A DNA stretch of 64,000 bases from an uncultured Clostridia bacterium (GTDB taxonomy: Bacteria; Bacillota; Clostridia; TANB77; CAG-508). The stretch is taken from assembly GCA_947385375.1 (NCBI GenBank), contig CANDKR010000003.1, positions 62,001-126,000 of the forward strand, read 5' to 3'. Position numbers and translations under genes: made by a program. Under the pieces are notes generated by a model, which did not search any database, was not told where the DNA came from, and saw nothing but the letters and a program-made list of their open reading frames with translations. Shown here in pieces: positions 36,436 through 45,739 of this stretch (its first letter is position 1; each line of letters begins with the position of its first letter).

Positions 36436-37236
36436 ATGTTTAAAATAGTATTTTTTGATTTAGATGGAACTTTGCTTACACATAAAAAAGAAGTTTTAGA
36501 AGAAAATAAAAAGGCAATTAAGAAGGCTTTAGAAAATGGAATTGAAGTATGTGTATGCACAGGAAGACAAAAAATGGCAGCTGAGCATTATAGAAATATG
36601 GCAGGTACTGGAAGATATATAATTTGTGAAAATGGTGCTGAAATCTATGATGCTGTAAATAAAGAAGAATTATTTACTTGTGCTTTAGATAAAGAGTTTT
36701 GTAAAAAGATGTATGAACACGTATTAAGTAAAAAATTATTTGCTAGATTAGATACAAAATATGCAAGATATATAACAGACATGAATCTTAAGGTTATAAA
36801 CGAAATACCGATGGAAGAGGATTATGAGAAATTTTTTGAGGAAAATGATGTGCTTCAATTTAGTGTAGGTTCAACAGATAGTAAAAATATTGACGAAGTG
36901 ATAGATATGTTAGATGATAGCATGAAAGTAGAAAATAGGTTTATTTCAGGATATTTGCCAGTTGAGCATGAGATTATTAATATAATTAATAAGTCTGTAT
37001 CAAAGGGAAATGGAATACTTGGACTATGTAAATACTTAAAAATAAAACCAGAAGAGGCAATGGCTTTTGGAGACGACTTAAATGATATTTCAATGATGAA
37101 GTCTGTTTATGGTGTTGCTATGGGAAATGCTTTTGATGAAGTAAAAGTTTTAGCAAAAGAGATTACTAAGACAAATGAAGAGCCAGGAATTGCAGAAATT
37201 TTAAATAGAATAATAGAAGAAAGGAACAACAAATAG
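36436..37236 (+). CDS. HAD-superfamily phosphatase, Cof type
   Basis: Sugar- or nucleotide-phosphate phosphatase of the Cof/YkrA subfamily. FFDLDGTLLT holds the nucleophile Asp, VCTGRQ motif II, and AMAFGDDLNDISMMK motif IV. The C2 cap lies between (about 85-190). 266 residues with ATG 36436 after AAAAGGAG. The ccdA-trx pair starts three bases after its stop, so it probably leads that operon. Substrate not predictable. Confidence 0.9.
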   Translation: MFKIVFFDLDGTLLTHKKEVLEENKKAIKKALENGIEVCVCTGRQKMAAEHYRNMAGTGRYIICENGAEIYDAVNKEELFTCALDKEFCKKMYEHVLSKKLFARLDTKYARYITDMNLKVINEIPMEEDYEKFFEENDVLQFSVGSTDSKNIDEVIDMLDDSMKVENRFISGYLPVEHEIINIINKSVSKGNGILGLCKYLKIKPEEAMAFGDDLNDISMMKSVYGVAMGNAFDEVKVLAKEITKTNEEPGIAEILNRIIEERNNK

Positions 37237-37238
37237 AA

Positions 37239-37872
37239 ATGGAATATGTTTTTACTTTTTTAGAAGGTTTTGCAAGTTTTATTTCTCCATGTTTATTACC
37301 AATGCTTCCAATATATATATCATATTTTATGGGAGAAGAAGAGAAGAATACTAAAAAAGCAGTTATAAATTCACTAGGTTTTGTAGCTGGATTTACAATT
37401 GTTTTCTTACTATTAGCAGTGTTTGCAAGTACTTTAGGAATGTTTATTAGCAAGTATTTGAAATATATAAAGATTATTTTTGGTGTAATAGTAATTTTAT
37501 TAGGTTTAAACTACATGGAGATATTAAACTTTAAGTTTTTAAATAATACTAAAGGTGTAAAAATGGATATTAAAAACTTAAATTTCTTTAAAGCTTTAGT
37601 TTTTGGAATGTTATTCTCTATTAGCTGGACACCATGTATACGGAACCTTTTTAAGTTCAGCACTTTTGTTAGTTGCTAAAGGCAGTAGCTTATTAAAAGG
37701 ATTAAGTTTAATGTTACTTTATTCTATTGGGCTTGGAATTCCTTTTGTTTTTTCAGTAGTTTTGATGGAAAAATTAAAAACTATTTTTAACTTTATAAAG
37801 AAAAATTATGGAATTATAAAGAAGGTTTCAGGCTTAATTCTAATAATCATGGGAATATATATAATGTTTTAA
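37239..37872 (+). CDS. ccdA: Thiol-disulfide interchange membrane protein CcdA; +1 shift at CGG
   Basis: Carries electrons from cytoplasmic thioredoxin across the membrane to extracellular thiol proteins. Six hydrophobic segments. The first redox Cys is in FISPCLLPMLP. The second lies in SISWTPCI, directly before CGG 37641. Skipping that C gives WTPCIGTFLSSALLL and the remaining three helices to 37872; frame 0 ends about a dozen residues after the shift. 210 residues after the shift, normal for short CcdA. A membrane-anchored thioredoxin follows 15 bases downstream, its likely partner. Confidence 0.94.
37641..37643 (+). other. CGG +1 shift site, ccdA codon 135
   Basis: ATA-CGG-A: skipping C37641 gives W-T-P-C-I-G-T, the conserved second cysteine motif. 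Confidence 0.96.
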
Positions 37873-37887
37873 TAAAGGAGAATTTAG

Positions 37888-38361
37888 GTGAAAGATAAGA
37901 TATCTACAATAATTTTATTGGCTATTTTTATTGCATTGCTTGTTATTATTTATAACTTAACAAGTAATCAGGCTATGCAAAGTAATATTAGTGAAAATTT
38001 AGTAAATACTAACACAGTAACTAGTGTAGAAAATAATGAGGAGGAAGAAGATATGGAAATTATGAAAGTATCAAAGGAAAATTTTGAGAAGGAAGTTTTA
38101 CAAAGTGATAAGAAAGTTTTAATAGACTTTTATGCAGATTGGTGTGGACCTTGTAAGATGTTATCACCAATAGTTGCAGAATTTGCAAAGGAAAATGACA
38201 CAGTAAAAGTAGTAAAAATTAATATTGATGAGAATGAAGAGCTTGCAGTACAATATGGAGTTATGTCTATTCCAACATTGGTTGTAGTTGAAAATGGAGA
38301 GACTAAAAATACAAGTATAGGACTTATTAGTAAAAGTGAGATTGAGGAATTAGTAAAATAA
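37888..38361 (+). CDS. Membrane-anchored thioredoxin
   Basis: Signal anchor (STIILLAIFIALLVIIYNL), an Asn/Glu-rich linker, then a thioredoxin domain (about 60-157) with FYADWCGPCKMLSP active site and the cis-proline SIPTLVV. GTG 37888 follows AAAGGAG. It should act outside the membrane, reduced by CcdA encoded just upstream. 157 residues. The next gene's ATG overlaps its stop. Confidence 0.92.
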   Translation: MKDKISTIILLAIFIALLVIIYNLTSNQAMQSNISENLVNTNTVTSVENNEEEEDMEIMKVSKENFEKEVLQSDKKVLIDFYADWCGPCKMLSPIVAEFAKENDTVKVVKINIDENEELAVQYGVMSIPTLVVVENGETKNTSIGLISKSEIEELVK

Positions 38362-39225
38362 TGAATAGTTTTTTTGAAATGCTAAAGGAGCAATATGGGG
38401 AAGATATAGCAAAAGAAATCTGTGAGAATAGAGGACTAAAACGAAAAACTACTTTTAGAGTAAATACTTTAAAAGCAGATAATGACAAGATTGAAAAAGT
38501 ATTAAATGAAAATAAAATTTCTTTTAAAAAAGTTTCTTGGTATGATAGTGCGTACATTTTAGATAATGCTACTGAGAATACATTACAAGAACTTGACATT
38601 TATAAAAATGGGGAGATTTATTTACAAAGCTTATCTTCAATGCTACCACCTTTAGTGCTAGAACCAAAGGAAGAAAAAGATATTTTAGATATGGCAGCAG
38701 CACCTGGAGGAAAGGCAACACAGATTGCAGCATTAACTAAAAATAGGGCTAATATTACTGCTTGTGAGATGAATAAAGTGCGTGCTGAAAGACTTAAATA
38801 TAATATAGACAAGCAGGGAGCTTCTTGTTTTGTTATGGTGAAAGATGCAAGAAATATTGACGATTTTTTTAAATTTGATCAGATTTTATTAGATGCACCT
38901 TGTTCGCGGAAGTGGAACAGAAAGCTTTAAAGAAGATATAATCGATAAGTGTGCTAAAACTCAAGAAAAATTACTAAGAAAAGCTAGTAAAATTTTAAAA
39001 GTTGGGTCAGAAATGGTTTACTCGACTTGTTCAGTTTTGTCAAAAGAAAATGAAGAAATTATTGAAAAATTTTTAAAAGAAGAAAATTTTGAGATAATTC
39101 CTATACATATTGAAAATACTGAAGAATTACCAATTTTACCTACAAAACTAAAAGGTACTTTAGTGGTTAAACCAAATAATTTTTTTGAAGGATTTTTTAT
39201 AGCAAAATTGAGAAAAAAGAAGTAA
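38361..39225 (+). CDS. rRNA cytosine-C5 methyltransferase, NOL1/NOP2/Sun (RsmB/RsmF) family; +1 shift at CGG
   Basis: SAM-dependent m5C methyltransferase. The N-terminal RNA-binding part (LKRKTTFRVNTLKADNDKIEKVLNE) precedes DMAAAPGGKATQIAAL (SAM loop) and ILLDAPCS, the motif IV proline-cysteine. CGG 38907 then needs a +1 skip to read PCSGSGTESFKEDIIDK; motif VI STCSVLSKENEEIIEKFL holds the second Cys. 287 residues after the shift, near the shorter family members. ATG 38361 overlaps the thioredoxin stop. The exact target base is not known. Confidence 0.92.
38907..38909 (+). other. CGG +1 shift site, NOL1-like codon 183
   Basis: TCG-CGG-A: skipping C38907 gives D-A-P-C-S-G-S-G-T, the hallmark motif IV. 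Confidence 0.97.
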
Positions 39226-39300
39226 TAATGAGTATGGAAGAGTTTGGAAAGCTTGACAAATCTACTTAACAAAAAAATTACTTTTATATTACAAAATCCT

Positions 39301-39329
39301 TTGACTTTTAACAATAATTGTAGTATAAT
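39301..39329 (+). promoter_or_regulatory. carD promoter
   Basis: TTGACT, 17-base spacer, TATAAT, 45 bases before the ATG. Confidence 0.8.
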
Positions 39330-39374
39330 TGTAATGTAGTAATGAACATTTACTTGGAAGGAGTGACGAATAAA

Positions 39375-39947
39375 ATGATGTTTAATGTAGGTGATAAAAT
39401 AGTGTACCCAATGCATGGCGCAGGTATTATAGAGGCCATTGAAGAAAAGTCAGTATGCAATGAAAAACAAAGCTATTACATAATTAAAATGCCTGGCGAA
39501 GTCAAAGTAATGGTGCCTACTGCAAAAGCAGAAGATATCGGTGTCAGAAATATAATAGACAGCGAAACTGCCGGAAAAGTAATTAACATCTTAGAACAAG
39601 AGAGTACAGAAATGTCTGTAAAATGGAACAAGAGATATAGAGATAATGTTGAAAAAATGAAGTCAGGAGATATCTACGAAGTAGCAGACATAGTAAGAAA
39701 CTTAAGCTTTAAGCAAAAAGATAAAGGTTTATCTACAACAGAGAAAAAAATGTTATTAAATGCTAAACAAATTCTTGTTAGTGAATTAGTTTTAGCAGAA
39801 AGTAAGGATAAAGAAGAAATAGAAGAATTAGTTGAAAGTAAAATTAATACTTCTTATGAATTACATTCAGTGGTTCCAACAGCCGATGTAAATGTAGCTC
39901 CAGAAACACCTGAAAATGTAATGAAGAAATTTATTCCTCAAACTTAA
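39375..39947 (+). CDS. carD: CarD-family transcription regulator
   Basis: Binds RNA polymerase beta and stabilises open complexes. The N-terminal Tudor-like RNAP-interaction domain is MFNVGDKIVYPMHGAGIIEAIEEK; the C-terminal all-helical DNA-contact domain is seen in WNKRYRDNVEKMKSGDIYEVADIVRNLSF and LSTTEKKMLLNAKQILVSELVLAE. ATG 39375 (or 39378) follows GGAAGGAG. 190 residues with a short acidic extension. Single gene with its own promoter and terminator. Confidence 0.94.
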   Translation: MMFNVGDKIVYPMHGAGIIEAIEEKSVCNEKQSYYIIKMPGEVKVMVPTAKAEDIGVRNIIDSETAGKVINILEQESTEMSVKWNKRYRDNVEKMKSGDIYEVADIVRNLSFKQKDKGLSTTEKKMLLNAKQILVSELVLAESKDKEEIEELVESKINTSYELHSVVPTADVNVAPETPENVMKKFIPQT

Positions 39948-39971
39948 TTTATAATAATATAATATAAGACG

Positions 39972-40018
39972 AAAGATTATATATCAAAAAGGTATATAAT
40001 CTTTTAGTTTTTTTATTT
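39972..40018 (+). terminator. carD terminator
   Basis: AAAGATTATATA pairs with TATATAATCTTTT and is followed by AGTTTTTTT. Confidence 0.8.
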
Positions 40019-40104
40019 TATTAGAATTATGTACACTTTTATCGCAAATGGAGAAGGATTTCAAGATTATCTGTCGAATATTATAATATGAAAGGTATGA
40101 AATA

Positions 40105-41893
40105 ATGGTTCAATATAGTAATGAATTAAAAGAAGAGATTAGAGCCGCAAATGATATTGTTGATGTTATATCACAATATGTTACTTTAAAGAGAAGTGGT
40201 AGGAATTACTTCGGCATTTGCCCATTTCATAGAGAAAAATCGCCTTCTTTTTCTGTTTCTCCAGACAGACAATATTTCCATTGTTTTGGTTGCCATAAAG
40301 GAGGAGATGTATTCACTTTTGTTAGTGAAATAGAGAAATTGTCTTTTAGAGAGACGATTGAGTTTCTGGCAGAAAGAGGGCATATTACATTACCAGCTGA
40401 TCAAGATGAAGGCTTTAATGCAAAACAATATTTAAAAGATCAAATGTACAAAGTAAATATGGAAACTACGCTATTTTTCCACGAGAGATTATATTTGCCT
40501 CTTGCAAAGATTGCACAAGAATATGTTAAAGAGAGAAAACTTGATAACAATACTTTAAAAGCTTTTAAAATAGGCTATTCTGGAGAATATAATGAGCTAT
40601 ATAAGCACCTAAAATCAAAAGGTTTTAAGGAAAATGAAATTTTAGCAACAGGTTTAGTAAATAAAACAGATAGAGGAGAATATGTTGATAGATTTAGAAA
40701 ACGACTAATGTTTCCAATAATGTCAGTTAATGGGAAAGTAGTCGCTTTTGGCGGAAGAAGACTTGACAATAACGAGAAGTCAGCAAAGTACATTAATTCT
40801 AATGAAAATCTAGTATATTCTAAAAAACAACATTTATTTGCACTAAATCTTGCAAAACAAACAGATGAAAAACAAATTATTTTAGTAGAAGGTTATATGG
40901 ATGCGATTTCTCTTCATCAAAGAGGGATAAAAAACGTAGTAGCATCCTTAGGAACAGCGCTTACCGAGGAACAAGGCAGACTTCTTCGTAAATATAGTGA
41001 GCAGGTGCTAATGAGTTATGACTCAGATGGCGCAGGGCAAGAAGCTATTTTAAGAGGACTTGAAATACTTTCAAAAGCTCGGAGCAGATGCTAGAGTTAT
41101 TCAAATGGAAGGCGCAAAAGACCCTGATGAGTACATTATAAAATATGGCAGTGAAAGATTTAAGTTACTTGCCAAAAATGCGATTTCTTTAGTAGAATTT
41201 AAAGTAAAAATGCTTAAAAATAAATATGACTTGGATAATGCTACTGATAAAGTTCGATTTTTAAAAGAAATCACAAAAGTTCTTTCAGAAGTTGAAAACA
41301 ACATTGAAAGAGAAATATATATTGACAAAATTGCTGAACAATATAATATTTCAAAAGAAGCAATTTTTGGCGAAGTTAACAAGCAAATGTATAAAAATCA
41401 GGCTTCTAACAATAATATATTAAGTAAACCAGTACATAATGTAGACAAGCCTAAAGAGCAAGTGTCTGAAGCTATTATAAAACGTGAAAATATGATTTTA
41501 TATTTACTTATAAATCATTATGAAGAATCAATTGTTGATATGACAAGTAATATAGTGAAAGAGGACTTTAAGCTAGAAGTAAATCAAAAGATTTTTGAAG
41601 CAATTACTGAAGCTAAAGAAAGGGATAAAGATAGGATATTACAAGTTTTATCTAATATTGAAGATACAACTATTCAGTCACAAATAAGTGAAATAATGCT
41701 TTCAGATTATGGAATAACATCTGTGGCTAAATGCATAGAAGATATAATTTTAATTTACACTAAAGAGAGATTAAATAATAGAAAGTTTGATATAATTAAA
41801 GAATTAGAAAGTGGTAACTTGTCTAAAGAAGAAGCATCTATGCTTGAAATTGAACTTAATAATATCATAATCGAATTAGCTAAAATTAAGTAG
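40105..41893 (+). CDS. dnaG: DNA primase DnaG; +1 shift at CGG
   Basis: Synthesises RNA primers at the replication fork; essential. The zinc-binding domain has C39, H42, C60 and C63 ([11 protein letters not shown]...CFGCHKGGD). The catalytic core includes [19 protein letters not shown], the Toprim motif [11 protein letters not shown], and [12 protein letters not shown]. Frame 0 stops eleven bases after CGG 41080. Skipping the C gives [23 protein letters not shown], completing the Toprim domain and the C-terminal helicase-binding domain. 595 residues after the shift, normal. rpoD follows 17 bases downstream as in the classic macromolecular-synthesis operon. Confidence 0.96.
41080..41082 (+). 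other. CGG +1 shift site, dnaG codon 326
   Basis: GCT-CGG-A: skipping C41080 gives S-K-A-G-A-D-A-R-V. The ten bases AAAGCTCGGA are the same as at the unshifted CGG in the 8704 gene. Confidence 0.96.
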
Positions 41894-41910
41894 GAGGTTT
41901 TAATAAAAAA

Positions 41911-43497
41911 ATGAAGAAAAAAGAAAACGTTGATGTAGAAAATATAGAAACAAAACCAACAAAATCTAAAACTACTAAAAAAACTGCTGACACAAAACCA
42001 AAAGCAGAGGCTAAAAAGCAAACAGCTAAAAAAGCACCAGCAAAGAAAGAAACAAAAAAAGCTGAAGTAAAAAAAGAAACTGCAAAAAAAGATACAAAGA
42101 AAGCAGAACCTAAAAAGGAAGTAGCAAAAAAAGAGACAAAAAAGGTAGAACCTAAAAAAGAAGCTACAAAAAAAGAGGTAAAAAAGGCAGAATCTAAAAA
42201 AGAGGTAGCAAAAAAAGAGACAAAAAAGGCAGAACCAAAAAAGGAAGTAGCAAAAAAAGAGACAAAAAAAGCAGAACCTAAAAAAGAAGCTACAAAAAAA
42301 GATGCAAAGAAAACAGAAACTAAAAAAGAAACTGCTCAAAAAGAAGCAAAGAAGGTAGAGCCTAAAAAAGATGCAAAAAAAGCTGAACCATCAAAAGAAC
42401 CAAAAGTAGAAAATAAAGACGAAAAAGAGAAAGTAGTAAGCATATTAAAAGCAGCAAAAGAAAAAGGAAATATTACTTATGGTGAACTTGCTGCTGAGCT
42501 TGGAGAAGCTGGTCCAGAAGAGATAGATAAAGTTTTTGATGCTTTTGAAGAAATGGGAATAAGTATCTTAAAAGATGACGAAGAATTATTGGAACCAGAT
42601 ATTGACGAATTAAATGAAGTTGAAGACATAAAAATAGAAGAACTAGATGTTGCTAATTTAGAGAGTGTTAGTGTTGATGATCCTGTTAGAATGTATTTAA
42701 AAGAAATCGGTAGAATACCACTACTTTCTTTTGAAGAAGAATTAGAACTTGCTAAAAGAGTTTTAGAAGATGATGAAGAAGCAAAACAGAAATTAGCAGA
42801 ATCAAACTTAAGATTAGTTGTTAGTATTGCTAAAAAATATGTTGGTAGAGGCATGTTATTCCTTGATTTAATTCAAGAAGGTAATATGGGCTTAATTAAA
42901 GCCGTTGAAAAATTCGATTATAAAAAAGGATATAAGTTTAGTACTTATGCAACTTGGTGGATTAGACAAGCTATTACTAGAGCAATAGCTGATCAAGCAA
43001 GAACAATAAGAATACCAGTTCATATGGTAGAAACAATTAATAAATTAATCAGAATTTCTAGACACTTATTACAGATTTTAGGTAGAGAGCCAACGCCAGA
43101 AGAGATTGCAGAAGAAATGGAAATACCAGTTGAGAAGGTTATGGAAATTCAAAAGATTGCTCAAGATCCAGTTTCATTAGAAACACCAATTGGTGAAGAG
43201 GACGACAGCCATTTAGGAGATTTTATCCCTGATGATGAGTCACCAGCACCACAAGATTCAGCAGCATATACATTACTAAAAGAGCAATTAGAGGAAGTAA
43301 TGGAAACTCTTACTGCAAGAGAGGCTAAAGTTCTAAAACTAAGATTTGGTCTTGAAGATGGAAAAGCTAGAACTCTTGAAGAAGTAGGTCGTGAGTTTCA
43401 AGTAACTCGTGAAAGAATTAGACAAATTGAAGCTAAAGCATTAAGAAAATTAAGACATCCAAGTAGAAGTAAGAGATTAAAAGATTATATGAACTAG
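41911..43497 (+). CDS. rpoD: Primary sigma factor RpoD (SigA) with a Lys-rich repeat N-terminus
   Basis: Housekeeping sigma factor. Residues about 175-225 look like region 1.1, [21 protein letters not shown] is region 1.2, [27 protein letters not shown]... region 2, [16 protein letters not shown] region 3, and [41 protein letters not shown] region 4. The first 165 residues are unusual: Lys, Ala, Glu and Thr only, with seven 14-residue repeats of the [14 protein letters not shown] type. 528 residues against the usual 370-400. TAGGAGG precedes ATG 41911. Distal gene of the dnaG operon. Confidence 0.95.
   Translation: MKKKENVDVENIETKPTKSKTTKKTADTKPKAEAKKQTAKKAPAKKETKKAEVKKETAKKDTKKAEPKKEVAKKETKKVEPKKEATKKEVKKAESKKEVAKKETKKAEPKKEVAKKETKKAEPKKEATKKDAKKTETKKETAQKEAKKVEPKKDAKKAEPSKEPKVENKDEKEKVVSILKAAKEKGNITYGELAAELGEAGPEEIDKVFDAFEEMGISILKDDEELLEPDIDELNEVEDIKIEELDVANLESVSVDDPVRMYLKEIGRIPLLSFEEELELAKRVLEDDEEAKQKLAESNLRLVVSIAKKYVGRGMLFLDLIQEGNMGLIKAVEKFDYKKGYKFSTYATWWIRQAITRAIADQARTIRIPVHMVETINKLIRISRHLLQILGREPTPEEIAEEMEIPVEKVMEIQKIAQDPVSLETPIGEEDDSHLGDFIPDDESPAPQDSAAYTLLKEQLEEVMETLTAREAKVLKLRFGLEDGKARTLEEVGREFQVTRERIRQIEAKALRKLRHPSRSKRLKDYMN
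42043..42378 (+). repeat. Eight 42-bp tandem units encoding the RpoD Lys-rich tail
   Basis: Units of 14 codons with consensus [14 protein letters not shown], residues 45-142 as seven full units and a degenerate eighth. The units vary at third bases and a few residues, so the array is not brand new. Confidence 0.85.
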
Positions 43498-43511
43498 AAG
43501 GAGATGATAAA

Positions 43512-43979
43512 GTGTTAGAAGATAGAAGTCAATTAGAAGAAAAAGTATCTGCAAAAGATGGATTTGGTGCAGTGGCTAGTATGTTTGGAAATAATCCAAA
43601 TCATGAAGTCGTTTCTGATGATGAAGTTCTTAGCAATATGAAAAAAGACTTAGAGAAACGAATTGCTAAAGCTGAAACAAAGGAAGAAAAAGCAGAGTTA
43701 GAAAAAGAGCTTTTAATACTTGAAATCTTGATTATTCAAAGAGAAAAAATAGATAAAGAAGCTGCCGTTATTTTAAATAACGGCGAAGCTTTCGGTAAAG
43801 ATTATGATAATGAGAAAGTAAAAGAAAAGAAGAAAAAGGATAGAGATAAAAAACAAAAAGTATTAATAGATAAATTAAATGAGCTTAATATTTCAAATTT
43901 AGATATAGAAATTAAGTCACCGGAAGAACCAAATGGTAGAGAAAGAGGCGGACAATACAAAGAGGAGAGAATGAGATGA
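43512..43979 (+). CDS. Charged coiled-coil protein of unknown function
   Basis: 155 residues, almost entirely charged. DEVLSNMKKDLEKRIAKAETKEEKAELEKELLILEILIIQREKIDKEA reads as a helical hairpin or coiled coil, followed by a Lys-rich stretch (VKEKKKKDRDKKQK). GTG 43512 follows AAGGAG. It lies between rpoD and aspS, overlapping aspS by ATGA, so it belongs to the same transcript. I do not recognise the family. Confidence 0.75.
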   Translation: MLEDRSQLEEKVSAKDGFGAVASMFGNNPNHEVVSDDEVLSNMKKDLEKRIAKAETKEEKAELEKELLILEILIIQREKIDKEAAVILNNGEAFGKDYDNEKVKEKKKKDRDKKQKVLIDKLNELNISNLDIEIKSPEEPNGRERGGQYKEERMR

Positions 43980-45727
43980 CAAATAAGTATAGAACATATA
44001 ATTGTGGAGAACTTACTATTTCTAATGTAGATGAAGAAGTTAGACTTGCAGGGTTTGTGCAAACCATTAGAAATCTTGGTAAAATGATGTTTATTGATTT
44101 AAGAGATGAACACGGAATTACTCAGATAGTTATATCAGAAGGTATTGATGTAAAAGAGCTTACTAAAGAATCAACTATCACAGTAAGTGGTACAGTTGTG
44201 GAAAGAGCAAGCAAAAATCCTAAAATTCCAACAGGTGATATTGAGATTATAGCAAAAGATATTACTATACTTGGGAAATGTAGAAATGCTTTGCCTTTTG
44301 AAATAAATGTTGAAGGTCAAAATGTTAGAGAAGATTTAAGACTAGAATACAGATTTTTAGATTTAAGAAATGATAATATACATAAAAACATATTACTTCG
44401 TTCTAAGATAATGAAAGATTTTAGAACTATAATGGATGAACTTGGATTTACAGAAATTCAAACACCAATACTTGCAAACTCTTCACCAGAGGGAGCAAGA
44501 GATTTCTTAGTACCAAGTAGATTGCACCCAGGAGAGTTTTATGCTCTTCCACAAGCTCCACAACAATTTAAACAATTGTTAATGGTATCTGGTTTTGAGA
44601 AATATTATCAGATTGCACCATGTTTTAGAGATGAAGATCCTAGAGCAGACAGATCACCAGGTGAGTTTTATCAATTAGATTTTGAGATGAGTTTTGTTAC
44701 TCAAGAAGATGTTTTTGCTGTTGTTGAGCAAGTTATTCCAACAGTATTTAAGAAAAACACAGATTGGAAAGTTGAAGAAGGACCTTTCCTAAGAATTCCA
44801 TATAAAGAAGCTATGGAAAAATATGGTAGTGATAAGCCAGATTTAAGAAATCCATTAGTTATAGAAGACTTGACAGAAATATTTAAAGGTACAGAATTTA
44901 ATGCCTTTAAAGATAAAACTGTTAAGGCAATAGCTGTTAACAATATGGAAGAGAAACCTAGAAAATTCTTTGACCAAATGAGTGAATATGCTGTAAGTGA
45001 ACTTGAAGCAAAGGGTCTTGCTTGGGTTAAAGTAGATAGTGAAATGACTTTAAATGGTGGAATTAGCAAATTTATTGATGATGATAGAAAAGCTAAAATT
45101 TTTGATAAGATGAATATTACACCAAATTCAGCAATATTCTTTATAGCAGACGAGTTTGAAAAAGCACAAAAAATAGCTGGTGGAGTTAGAGTAAAACTTG
45201 GAACAGAGTTAGATTTATTAGAAAAAGATATTTACAAATTCTGTTTGATAGTTGATTTCCCAATGTATGAAATGTCAGATGAAGGAACAATTGATTTTAA
45301 CCACAACCCATTTTCAATGCCACAAGGTGGAATGGAAGCCCTTATGAACAAAGATCCTTTAGATATTTATGCATATCAATATGATTTAGTTTGTAATGGT
45401 TATGAAATTATGTCAGGTGCAGTAAGAAATCACGATCAAGACATTATGATAAAAGCTTTTGAAATAGCAGGATATACAGTCGATGATGTAAAAAACAGAT
45501 TTGGTGCATTATTTAATGCTTTCAGTTATGGTACACCACCACATGCTGGCGCAGCACCTGGTATTGATAGAATTATTATGCTTCTTGCAAAAGAAGATAA
45601 CATAAGAGAAGTAATTGCATTTCCAAAGAATAAAAAAGCTAGAGATTTACTAATGAATGCACCTTCTAAAGTTTTTGATAAACAATTAGAAGAGGTACAT
45701 ATAAAATTAAATTTAGATGAAGAATAA
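43976..45727 (+). CDS. aspS: Aspartyl-tRNA synthetase, bacterial type
   Basis: Class II synthetase charging tRNA-Asp. OB-fold anticodon domain (EVRLAGFVQTIRNLGKMMFIDLRDEHGITQIVI), motif 2 region YYQIAPCFRDEDPRADRSPGEFYQLDFEMSF, the bacterial GAD insertion (about 290-410), and motif 3 GTPPHAGAAPGIDRIIMLL are all present. 583 residues, normal. It is the last large gene of the dnaG-rpoD cluster; translation is coupled by ATGA overlap with the gene before. Confidence 0.97.
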   Translation: MTNKYRTYNCGELTISNVDEEVRLAGFVQTIRNLGKMMFIDLRDEHGITQIVISEGIDVKELTKESTITVSGTVVERASKNPKIPTGDIEIIAKDITILGKCRNALPFEINVEGQNVREDLRLEYRFLDLRNDNIHKNILLRSKIMKDFRTIMDELGFTEIQTPILANSSPEGARDFLVPSRLHPGEFYALPQAPQQFKQLLMVSGFEKYYQIAPCFRDEDPRADRSPGEFYQLDFEMSFVTQEDVFAVVEQVIPTVFKKNTDWKVEEGPFLRIPYKEAMEKYGSDKPDLRNPLVIEDLTEIFKGTEFNAFKDKTVKAIAVNNMEEKPRKFFDQMSEYAVSELEAKGLAWVKVDSEMTLNGGISKFIDDDRKAKIFDKMNITPNSAIFFIADEFEKAQKIAGGVRVKLGTELDLLEKDIYKFCLIVDFPMYEMSDEGTIDFNHNPFSMPQGGMEALMNKDPLDIYAYQYDLVCNGYEIMSGAVRNHDQDIMIKAFEIAGYTVDDVKNRFGALFNAFSYGTPPHAGAAPGIDRIIMLLAKEDNIREVIAFPKNKKARDLLMNAPSKVFDKQLEEVHIKLNLDEE

Positions 45728-45739
45728 AGGACGAATTAT

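Noticed and set aside
39228-39269. Tiny ATG frame after the NOL1-like gene
   Set aside because: Twelve codons without RBS, lying over the region before the carD promoter; no support as a gene.
42043-42378. Tandem repeats as a CRISPR-like array
   Set aside because: The repeats are in-frame coding units of rpoD without spacers.
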